From NCBI GenBank assembly GCA_937892995.1, contig CALBJS010000244.1:1-21949 (forward strand): DNA of 21,949 nt. The letters are read 5' to 3'. The DNA comes from an uncultured Peptococcaceae bacterium (GTDB taxonomy: Bacteria > Bacillota > Desulfitobacteriia > Desulfitobacteriales > Syntrophobotulaceae). The first letter of the stretch is position 1; each line of letters begins with the position of its first letter. The translations under genes and the position numbers were made by a program. The notes under the pieces are model-generated. The model was not told where the DNA came from and made no database searches. It saw only the letters and a program-made list of their open reading frames with translations. This document shows positions 16,314 through 21,949 of the stretch, one piece after another.

Positions 16314-16338
16314 TCGAACTTCGAGGCTCGAAGTTCGA
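16314..16338. repeat. Perfect 12-bp palindrome one base after the kinase gene
   Basis: TCGAACTTCGAG (16314-16325) and CTCGAAGTTCGA (16327-16338) are exact reverse complements separated by one G. As RNA it would be a hairpin of about ten pairs with a small loop. No T-run follows, so it is not a classical intrinsic terminator; it may protect the mRNA end, be a protein site, or a repeat element. Confidence 0.6.
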
Positions 16339-16487
16339 AGTAGAATTACATCGTACATAGACGACGATTAAGTTAACTAAGATAGTGACGATCATGGATA
16401 GTGGCACGATGTGTTTAGTTTCAAACAATAAAGGATGCTGGTTAAGTCTCCAACTATATCTAATACTAGGGGGAAAATAAGGGTAGT

Positions 16488-17360
16488 ATGCTCATTAAGG
16501 GGACACTGATGAAAGGGTATGCAGGGTTTTATTATGTCTATGCTGATGACCGGGTGTGGGAGTGTTCCTTACGCGGTCGTTTTCGTGTCCGAAAACAGAA
16601 TTTCATTCCTGGGGATAGGGTTATTATTCTTCCGGGAATAGAAACAAAGGCAACTATCGAAAAGGTACTGGAGCGTAAAAACTCTTTAGTGAGGCCGAAT
16701 ATCGCCAATGTCGATCAAGCCCTTCTGGTTTTTGCCCAAAAAACGCCTGATCCGGATTATAATCTTTTAGACCGGCTCTTAGTTCAAATTGAGAAGATAG
16801 CAATTGATATTCTTCTTGTTTTCACGAAGTCGGATCTGATTAAAGAGTTAACTGATCCTGCTATTGATTATTATCGTAGGGTTGGTTATAAGACCGTGTC
16901 AGTATCTAATAAAACGGGCCAAGGCGTCTCAGAAGTAGCAGAGTTCTTAAAGGGGCGAATTTCCGTATTAGCAGGACCTTCGGGTTCAGGTAAGTCAAGT
17001 CTTTTAAATTCCCTAGAACCGAATCAGAAGCTAAAAACAGGGGAAGTTAGCGAAAAAATAGGGAGGGGCAAGCATACTACCAGACATGTAGAGCTTATCC
17101 CGGTGGCAGGAGGGCTTGTAGCTGATACTCCAGGATTTTCTTCTCTTAACTTGCCCGAGATGAAAAGAGAAGAACTCCAGGATTATTTTCCCGAATTTCA
17201 AGAATATCGGAAAAATTGCCGTTTTAAGAGTTGCTTGCATGATCAAGAACCGGCCTGTGCCGTGAAAGATGCCTTGGAACACTCTCAGATCCTGGTCTCC
17301 AGGTATGAAAACTATATACAATTCTTGAAAGAAGTAATCGAGAACGAACGAAGGTATTAA
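16488..17360 (+). CDS. rsgA: Small ribosomal subunit biogenesis GTPase RsgA
   Basis: 290 residues, typical length. This circularly permuted GTPase checks late maturation of the 30S subunit. An N-terminal OB fold (about 1-65) binds the ribosome; the GTPase motifs occur in the permuted order G4 TKSD (113-116), G1 GPSGSGKSS (163-171), then G3 DTPG (213-216). A C-terminal zinc site comprises C244, C249, H251 and C257. The ATG at 16488 gives the normal start MLIKGTLMKGYAGFYYV and follows AAGGG closely, with a further GGGGG run upstream; an ATG at 16509 would cut into the OB fold. In many Firmicutes rsgA, rpe and thiN follow the PASTA kinase gene, exactly as here. Confidence 0.96.
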   Translation: MLIKGTLMKGYAGFYYVYADDRVWECSLRGRFRVRKQNFIPGDRVIILPGIETKATIEKVLERKNSLVRPNIANVDQALLVFAQKTPDPDYNLLDRLLVQIEKIAIDILLVFTKSDLIKELTDPAIDYYRRVGYKTVSVSNKTGQGVSEVAEFLKGRISVLAGPSGSGKSSLLNSLEPNQKLKTGEVSEKIGRGKHTTRHVELIPVAGGLVADTPGFSSLNLPEMKREELQDYFPEFQEYRKNCRFKSCLHDQEPACAVKDALEHSQILVSRYENYIQFLKEVIENERRY

Positions 17361-17468
17361 GATTCTGCTCATTCAATAAAATTATTTAAAGGAATTTAAG
17401 AAATAAATAGAGAATACTAACTCTGGATCTAATACTCATACTAATACCTTAGCCGAAAGAGGGATAAT

Positions 17469-18137
17469 ATGACTGTAACAGTAGCCCCATCTATCCTTTC
17501 CGCCAATTTTGCTAAACTGGGAGAGGAGGTCAGAATGATTGAAGAAGCCGGTGCTGAAATCTTGCATATTGATGTGATGGATAGACATTTTGTTCCTAAT
17601 ATCACGATTGGGCCTGCTGTAGTGGAATCACTTCGCAAGGTATCCTCGCTGGAATTCGATGTTCATTTAATGATAGAGAATCCGGAAAGATATGTAGAAG
17701 CCTTCGCCAAAGCTGGCGCGGACAATATCACGGTTCATATCGAAGCAACTAAACACATTCACAGACTTGTTCAAAAGATTAAATCTTTAGATGTAAATGT
17801 TGGGGTAGCCTTGAATCCCGCTACCCCTCTTGAATTCCTTACATATATCTTACAGGAACTGGACATGGTATTATTGATGACGGTCAATCCCGGTTTTGGC
17901 GGACAAAAATTTATCCAAACTGTATTACCAAAAGTAGTAGCCTTATCGGGGATTCTCAGCGAGATAAACCCGCGGTGTAAGATAGAAGTGGATGGGGGAA
18001 TAAATATCGATACCGCACGGTTAGCGAGCAGAGCAGGTGCAGAGATATTAGTGGCTGGGGCTGCAGTTTTCGCCGCGTCTGATCCGTGTAAGGCACTGTG
18101 CGACATTTTGTTGGCTGCTCGGGAAGAACACAATTAA
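17469..18137 (+). CDS. rpe: Ribulose-phosphate 3-epimerase
   Basis: 222 residues, full length for this TIM-barrel enzyme. It interconverts ribulose 5-phosphate and xylulose 5-phosphate in the pentose phosphate pathway. Metal and acid-base residues are visible: H33 and D35 in LHIDVMD, H66 in VHLM and D175 in EVDGGIN. Phosphate-binding loops NPGFGGQKF and the late VAGAAVF are intact. AAAGAGGG ends five bases before the ATG at 17469. The stop is 13 bases before thiN, so the two are co-transcribed, probably with rsgA. Confidence 0.97.
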   Translation: MTVTVAPSILSANFAKLGEEVRMIEEAGAEILHIDVMDRHFVPNITIGPAVVESLRKVSSLEFDVHLMIENPERYVEAFAKAGADNITVHIEATKHIHRLVQKIKSLDVNVGVALNPATPLEFLTYILQELDMVLLMTVNPGFGGQKFIQTVLPKVVALSGILSEINPRCKIEVDGGINIDTARLASRAGAEILVAGAAVFAASDPCKALCDILLAAREEHN

Positions 18138-18150
18138 CGGTGGTGTAGAT

Positions 18151-18807
18151 ATGAAAATTGCCGTGATGGCTAACGGTGAATGGGATCCTGATTGGGGACG
18201 AAGTGAATTAGCAAGGGAAAAGATAGATGTTTTAATTTGTGCTGATGGGGGAGGAGATCATGCTGTTTCCTCAGGGAGAATCCCGGATGTGATTGTCGGT
18301 GATCTCGATTCTATTTCGGAGGCGAGTTTAAGCAGATGTCAAAATTATAACACCAAAATAAAAAAATATCCGGTGGAAAAAGACCAGACCGATTTGGAAT
18401 TAGCAGTCGAACATGCTGAAGAGTATTTACGAGCCTATGGAAAATCGGAAGATGAGATTACCCTCTATGCTGCGGGAGGCAAAAGGCTTGATCATTTTTT
18501 GGGGAATATTGCTTTGATGCTGAATTGGGCCGAGAAAGATAGGACAATAAAAATGCTTGATAAAAACTATCAAGCATGGGTTATGCTCCCGGGTACAAAA
18601 ACAATCAAGGGTACTAAAGGGCAAGAACTATCTTTGGTTCCTTTATCTGAGAAAGCCCGAGTTACTTCCCAGGGCTTATATTATGAATTAGCTAATTTGA
18701 CTCTTCTTCAAAATTCTACCCGCGGGATAAGTAATGTTTTTAAAAACAACTTAGCTGAAGTCCAAGTACATGAGGGTAAAATACTGGTGATTATTATGAA
18801 GGAGTAA
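18151..18807 (+). CDS. thiN: Thiamine pyrophosphokinase
   Basis: 218 residues, normal length. It transfers pyrophosphate from ATP to thiamine, giving thiamine diphosphate directly. Conserved motifs include CADGGGDHA (D32), the Asp-rich VGDLDSIS, the substrate loop KDQTDLELA and GGKRLDHFLGN. The C-terminal part is the small beta-sandwich thiamine-binding domain. Start is ATG 18151, with a weak GGTGG site upstream in the 13-base gap after rpe. It is the last gene of the plus-strand cluster before the convergent rpmB; thiamine diphosphate is the cofactor of transketolase, which acts next to Rpe. Confidence 0.93.
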   Translation: MKIAVMANGEWDPDWGRSELAREKIDVLICADGGGDHAVSSGRIPDVIVGDLDSISEASLSRCQNYNTKIKKYPVEKDQTDLELAVEHAEEYLRAYGKSEDEITLYAAGGKRLDHFLGNIALMLNWAEKDRTIKMLDKNYQAWVMLPGTKTIKGTKGQELSLVPLSEKARVTSQGLYYELANLTLLQNSTRGISNVFKNNLAEVQVHEGKILVIIMKE

Positions 18808-18862
18808 ACAAGTATTTAATTATTTGACAATTTTGTCTTAGACACAAATATTGAAGATAATA

Positions 18863-18887
18863 AAGCCCCGGCTATAAACCGGGGCTT
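18863..18887. terminator. Bidirectional terminator between thiN and rpmB
   Basis: AAGCCCCGG (18863-18871) and CCGGGGCTT (18879-18887) form a perfect 9-bp GC-rich stem with a 7-base loop. On the minus strand it is followed by TATTATC after the closing TT, the better T-tract, and on the plus strand by ATTAGTC. It sits between convergent genes and probably ends both. Confidence 0.85.
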
Positions 18888-18910
18888 ATTAGTCTATCGA
18901 TATAGTAAAA

Positions 18911-19102
18911 CTAAATATTACGTTGTACTTTACCGGAACGTAGACATCTTGTGCAAACCTTGATATGGGTGGGTGTACCGTTAACAATCGCACGGACACG
19001 CTGGAGGTTCGGTTTCCAGGTACGCTTGGTACGAATGTGGGAGTGACTGACGTTCATCCCCGTCGAAACTCCTTTTTTGCAAACAGCACAAATATTAGCC
19101 AT
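18911..19102 (-). CDS. rpmB: 50S ribosomal protein L28
   Basis: 63 residues, the normal bacterial length. It is a small basic protein of the large ribosomal subunit. The sequence opens MANICAVCKKG and carries two CxxC pairs (C5/C8 and C50/C53), the zinc-containing version of L28. The conserved SHSHIRTKRTWKPNLQ block is present. The start ATG at 19102 follows a strong AAGGAGGT site. It is a single-gene unit on the minus strand, convergent with thiN and divergent from the Asp23 gene, an arrangement common in Firmicutes. Confidence 0.98.
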   Translation of the reverse strand: MANICAVCKKGVSTGMNVSHSHIRTKRTWKPNLQRVRAIVNGTPTHIKVCTRCLRSGKVQRNI

Positions 19103-19141
19103 GATTACTACCTCCTTTTCACCTCAAAATGACACTTCTAC

Positions 19142-19170
19142 AGTTTAGCAGATGTTTGAATACTTGGCAA
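19142..19170 (-). promoter_or_regulatory. Sigma-A promoter of rpmB
   Basis: On the minus strand TTGCCA (19170-19165) and TAAACT (19147-19142) are 17 bases apart. Transcription would start near 19135, about 33 bases before the rpmB start codon. Confidence 0.65.
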
Positions 19171-19207
19171 GAGTTCGGTAGTCATAATCGTTGAAAAATA
19201 CAAGTAT

Positions 19208-19236
19208 TTGACTTGACCCGGTTAGTATATTATTCT
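19208..19236 (+). promoter_or_regulatory. Probable promoter of the Asp23-FakA operon
   Basis: TTGACT (19208-19213) and TATTCT (19231-19236) are 17 bases apart, about 130 bases before the Asp23 start codon. A second candidate (TTGTTT with TATATT near 19293-19322) is closer to the gene. The choice is uncertain. Confidence 0.45.
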
Positions 19237-19366
19237 ATCAGTAATGATATAATTATCCTAGCTTTATCTGAAAAATTCAAGTTGTCCAAGATTTTGTTTC
19301 TTTATCTTCGTATAGTTTATATTATATCTTTTACCAATATACATAGAGGAAAGTGAGGTTTCAAAA

Positions 19367-19723
19367 ATGGGGAAACTAATGGAAACCAAACTGGGGAAAA
19401 TAGGTATTTCTGAAGAAGTAATAGCAACTATTGCCGGGGCTGCAGCAATTGAATGTTATGGGTTGGTAGGTATGGCCTCCCGTAAAATCTCCGATGGGGT
19501 TTCTGGTTTGCTAAAAAGAGAGAATTTATCCAAAGGGGTTATTGTGACTTTTACAGAAGATATTTTGACCATCGATCTTAATATTATTGTTGGATATGGA
19601 ATCAAGATTTCAGAAGTAGCAACCAATGTTATGGATAGGGTCCGTTATACTGTAGAAACGATGACAGGTCTTAAAGTGGCAGAGGTTAATGTTAATGTTC
19701 AGGGAGTAAGGTTCTTGGAATAG
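19367..19723 (+). CDS. Asp23/Gls24 family protein (YloU type)
   Basis: 118 residues forming a single Asp23 domain. Family members are small, abundant, envelope-associated proteins linked to cell-wall stress; they lack catalytic motifs. The typical pattern is clear: an early GKIGISEEVIATIAGAAA helix, ECYGLVGM, and a late AEVNVNVQGVRF strand. The ATG follows GAGG at an 8-base spacing. It is followed 53 bases later by the FakA gene, and this pair is conserved across Firmicutes (yloU-yloV in Bacillus subtilis). How the two proteins cooperate is not shown by sequence. Confidence 0.93.
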   Translation: MGKLMETKLGKIGISEEVIATIAGAAAIECYGLVGMASRKISDGVSGLLKRENLSKGVIVTFTEDILTIDLNIIVGYGIKISEVATNVMDRVRYTVETMTGLKVAEVNVNVQGVRFLE

Positions 19724-19776
19724 TAGAAAGAAAGTATATAGCCTTTGACAGACCTTATGATGAGTAGGAGGATAAG

Positions 19777-21495
19777 TTGAAAGTGGTGAATCACTCTAAA
19801 ATTGCGATAATTGATGGTAATAAACTAAAAGGTATGTTCAATTCAGGATCTGGAATATTGGAACAGAAAAAGAAAGAGATTGATTCTTTAAATGTTTTTC
19901 CGGTTCCTGATGGTGATACCGGCACAAATATGAATTTAACATTTCGAGCAGCATCTCAAGCTGCGGAGAAAATAAAGGGAAATTCGATTCACGAAGTAGC
20001 CGGGGCTGCTTCTACAGGTTCATTAATGGGTGCTAGGGGTAATTCTGGTGTAATTCTTTCTCAGATTTTAAGGGGGATTGCTAGGGGCCTGGAAGGGCTT
20101 AAAGAAGCCAATGCTCTTCAATTTTCACATGCTTTGCAAACAGGTGTTGAAACTGCCTATAAAGCCGTTATGAAGCCTGTAGAAGGAACAATTCTTACTG
20201 TTTCTCGAGAAATGGCCCGTGGTGCATATAATAAAGCAAAAACCGGTGAAACAGATATCCTTGAGGTTTTGAAGGCGGGGTATGAGAGAGCGGAAGCAAC
20301 TCTAGCCAAGACTCCTGAAATGTTGCCCGTCCTTAAACAAGCAGGAGTAGTTGATGCCGGTGGAAAGGGTTATCTAACTATTGTAAGTGGTTGGATTTTA
20401 GCTTTAGAAGGTAAGGAAGTTAAACTGCAGGAGGTAAAGCCAGAGGAAGATATTGCTTTAGCGTCAATGTCAGGCATTACTACCCTTGAGAATTTAGAAT
20501 TTCCTTATTGTACCGAATTTCTAGTCAAAGGTAAGGCTCTTGAACCCGAAAATATCAAGCAAGAAATATTAGATAAAGGAGATAGCCTTTTAGTAGTGGG
20601 AAACGAGGAAGTTGTAAAGATTCATATCCATACCTTAGATCCCGGGCTTATCCTTAAAACAGTTATTAAATATGGTTCCTTGCACGAGGTTAAGATTAGT
20701 AATATGCTTGATCAGAATGAGGCCGCTGCTCACGAAACTAAGGCAATTGATGTTGAAAAGGAAGACTTAAGTCCTGAGCATATTTTTGTTAATAATCCCG
20801 ATGATCATCGAGCTTTAAATAGTGAGGCAAAATTTAAAAAATATGGAATTGTAGCTGTTGCCATGGGTGAAGGGATAGCCGATATTTTTAAAAGCTTAGG
20901 TGTTGATCAGGTTGTTTTCGGTGGGCAGACTATGAATCCAAGTACCAGTGATTTAGCAGAGGCTGTTAGGAAAGTAGCGGCTCAAAATGTTTTTCTCTTA
21001 CCAAATAACGGGAACATCATTATGGCCGCTAGTCAGGTCAATGAGATCATAGAAAATCAGCAGGTTTACGTTATTCCTACCAAATCTATTCCTCAAGCCA
21101 TAGCTGCTCTTCTAGCATTTAATACTGATACCTTTCCTGAAGAAAATGTGAAGGGAATGTCTAAGGCTTTGACCCAAGTAGTCTCGGGGGAAGTGACTTA
21201 TGCAGTAAGGAATTCCTTGTATGAGGATTTGGAGATTTCGGAAGGGGATATTCTGGGATTGGTGGAAAATAAGATTACTACAACGGGGAGAGATATCTTC
21301 GATGTAGGAAAAAAAGTCTTGGAAACTATGAACTGGCGCGAAAAGGATCTAGTAACTATCTTTTATGGGAAAGATATGGCTGAAGAAGATGTGCAATTAT
21401 TTGCAGATTGGTTAGAAGGCGAGAAACCTGATATCGAAGTCGAAGTCTATTCCGGTAGACAGCCATTATACTATTATATTTTAGGTGTTGAATAA
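19777..21495 (+). CDS. fakA: Fatty acid kinase FakA (DAK2 domain, YloV family)
   Basis: 572 residues, slightly longer than the roughly 550 typical of the family. The N-terminal DhaL-like kinase domain (about 10-210) has the magnesium-binding NVFPVPDGDTGTNM (D45, D47) and the nucleotide-binding GARGNSGVILSQ. A middle domain and a C-terminal domain (about 340-572) follow, which in Staphylococcus FakA contact the fatty-acid carrier FakB. FakA phosphorylates FakB-bound fatty acids to acyl phosphates for phospholipid synthesis. No fakB is in the window. The start is TTG at 19777, five bases after AGGAGG (19766-19771); GTG codons at 19783 and 19786 are alternatives. A good terminator follows the stop. 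Confidence 0.9.
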   Translation: MKVVNHSKIAIIDGNKLKGMFNSGSGILEQKKKEIDSLNVFPVPDGDTGTNMNLTFRAASQAAEKIKGNSIHEVAGAASTGSLMGARGNSGVILSQILRGIARGLEGLKEANALQFSHALQTGVETAYKAVMKPVEGTILTVSREMARGAYNKAKTGETDILEVLKAGYERAEATLAKTPEMLPVLKQAGVVDAGGKGYLTIVSGWILALEGKEVKLQEVKPEEDIALASMSGITTLENLEFPYCTEFLVKGKALEPENIKQEILDKGDSLLVVGNEEVVKIHIHTLDPGLILKTVIKYGSLHEVKISNMLDQNEAAAHETKAIDVEKEDLSPEHIFVNNPDDHRALNSEAKFKKYGIVAVAMGEGIADIFKSLGVDQVVFGGQTMNPSTSDLAEAVRKVAAQNVFLLPNNGNIIMAASQVNEIIENQQVYVIPTKSIPQAIAALLAFNTDTFPEENVKGMSKALTQVVSGEVTYAVRNSLYEDLEISEGDILGLVENKITTTGRDIFDVGKKVLETMNWREKDLVTIFYGKDMAEEDVQLFADWLEGEKPDIEVEVYSGRQPLYYYILGVE

Positions 21496-21503
21496 GCTAT
21501 CTT

Positions 21504-21531
21504 CCCTTCGGTTCAGGCCGGAGGGTTTTTT
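21504..21531 (+). terminator. Intrinsic terminator of the Asp23-FakA operon
   Basis: CCCTTCGG (21504-21511) and CCGGAGGG (21518-21525) form an 8-bp stem with one G-T pair and a 6-base loop, followed directly by six T. It begins nine bases after the fakA stop codon. Confidence 0.92.
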
Positions 21532-21632
21532 ACAGGAACATTTTTCTTCAAGCATACTCAGCAATACTCATCTGACACAAGGTGAATGTTATTCTTGTCA
21601 TTAGATACCCAGCCTAATAGGAGAATGAAACA

Positions 21633-21803
21633 ATGAAAAAGTATGAATATAAATTTGCAAAAACCAAAGCTAAAATTGGATTTGATTACGAAAAGAAAAT
21701 TAAAGAATTAGAGCATGAGTGGAATGAATTGGGACAGCATGGTTGGAAGTTCTGTTCATGGGGAGACGGAGTGGTAATTTTTATTAGAGAAATTGAAGAA
21801 TAG
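21633..21803 (+). CDS. Small DUF4177-like protein
   Basis: 56 residues, acidic and basic residues mixed, no membrane segment. The pattern (an initial KKYEYKFAK strand, a charged helix with LEHEWNELGQHGWKF, then a strand VVIFIREIEE) matches small DUF4177-type proteins, in which 'LNxLGxxGWE' joins the helix to the next strand. The function of these proteins is unknown. The ATG at 21633 lies behind TAGGAG at about ten bases. It stands alone between the fakA terminator and the serine dehydratase gene. Family assignment is by eye. Confidence 0.7.
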   Translation: MKKYEYKFAKTKAKIGFDYEKKIKELEHEWNELGQHGWKFCSWGDGVVIFIREIEE

Positions 21804-21888
21804 TTTGTCTCTGATTCGGATGGGCTAAGAATCGAAACTAAGTCAAGATTATGTTAAATGAGCTTAAAAAAAGATTTAGGGTGAAAAT

Positions 21889-21949
21889 ATGAAGGTAGGT
21901 AGTGTTTTTGATATGCTGGGGCCGATTATGGTAGGTCCATCAAGTTCGC
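21889..21949 (+). CDS. sdaAB: L-serine dehydratase, beta subunit (5' end only)
   Basis: Only the first 20 codons are inside the window. MKVGSVFDMLGPIMVGPSSS is the standard N-terminus of the iron-sulfur L-serine ammonia-lyase beta subunit, in which the GPSSS run normally continues with HTAGA. The two-subunit enzyme deaminates L-serine to pyruvate. AGGGTGA precedes the ATG by a few bases. The alpha subunit gene (sdaAA) is expected just past the right edge, and fakA-sdaAB-sdaAA is a common gene order in Firmicutes. Confidence 0.85.
   Translation, partial: MKVGSVFDMLGPIMVGPSSS

Noticed and set aside
16339..16487. T-box or other riboswitch before rsgA
   Set aside because: I looked for a TGGTACC-type T-box, a terminator with T-run and other leader cores and saw none; only short scattered ACATCGT/ACGATGT arms.
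17771..18133. 120-codon minus-strand open frame opposite rpe
   Set aside because: Shadow of the rpe coding sequence; no family features and no start signal.

Overview
The window reads as chromosome of a low-GC, Gram-positive Clostridia-type bacterium, most like the Desulfitobacterium/Desulfosporosinus/Dehalobacter group. This placement is inferred from gene content, strong AAGGAGG ribosome binding sites, TTG/GTG starts and the order priA-def-fmt-peptidase-rsmB-rlmN-FHA-PP2C-SEDS-PBP-kinase-rsgA-rpe-thiN; no 16S rRNA is present to confirm it. Nearly everything is housekeeping, all complete genes look intact, and I see no prophage, CRISPR array, rRNA or tRNA.

Left end (1-1560, minus strand): the first 50 bases, read on the minus strand, are the 5' end of a group II intron lying just behind the terminator-like hairpin of a uracil permease gene (uraA). 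The uraA leader holds a PyrR-type attenuator: a PyrR binding loop that can pair with the loop of a terminator hairpin just before the ribosome binding site.

Middle left (1600-9990, plus strand): replication restart helicase priA, peptide deformylase (def), Met-tRNA formyltransferase (fmt), a small coiled-coil protein built from near-identical 63-bp repeats, a membrane zinc peptidase of the YugP family, 16S rRNA cytosine methyltransferase rsmB and 23S rRNA/tRNA adenine methyltransferase rlmN. Together these deal with initiation of translation, maturation of new proteins and rRNA modification.

Centre (9968-16312, plus strand): seven genes from rlmN to the kinase overlap or nearly touch. Two FHA proteins (one soluble, one membrane anchored), a PP2C phosphatase, a SEDS glycosyltransferase, a class B penicillin-binding protein and a PASTA Ser/Thr kinase form one phosphorylation and peptidoglycan-synthesis module. 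Its order parallels the mycobacterial fhaA-fhaB-pstP-rodA-pbpA-pknA-pknB cluster, but with a single kinase.

Right (16488-21949): rsgA (ribosome assembly GTPase), rpe and thiN on the plus strand end at a bidirectional terminator facing rpmB (L28, minus strand). A divergent promoter region then starts the Asp23/YloU - FakA/YloV pair. After a clear terminator come a 56-residue DUF4177-like protein and the first 20 codons of the L-serine dehydratase beta subunit (sdaAB), cut by the window edge.

No intergenic gap exceeds about 300 bases apart from the 352-base uraA/priA divergent region (1390-1741), which holds the attenuator and promoters. The gaps at 6402-6587 and 17361-17468 show nothing I can name. 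I do not see a convincing undescribed system; the best leads are the intron-behind-terminator insertion and the repeat-built coiled-coil gene.
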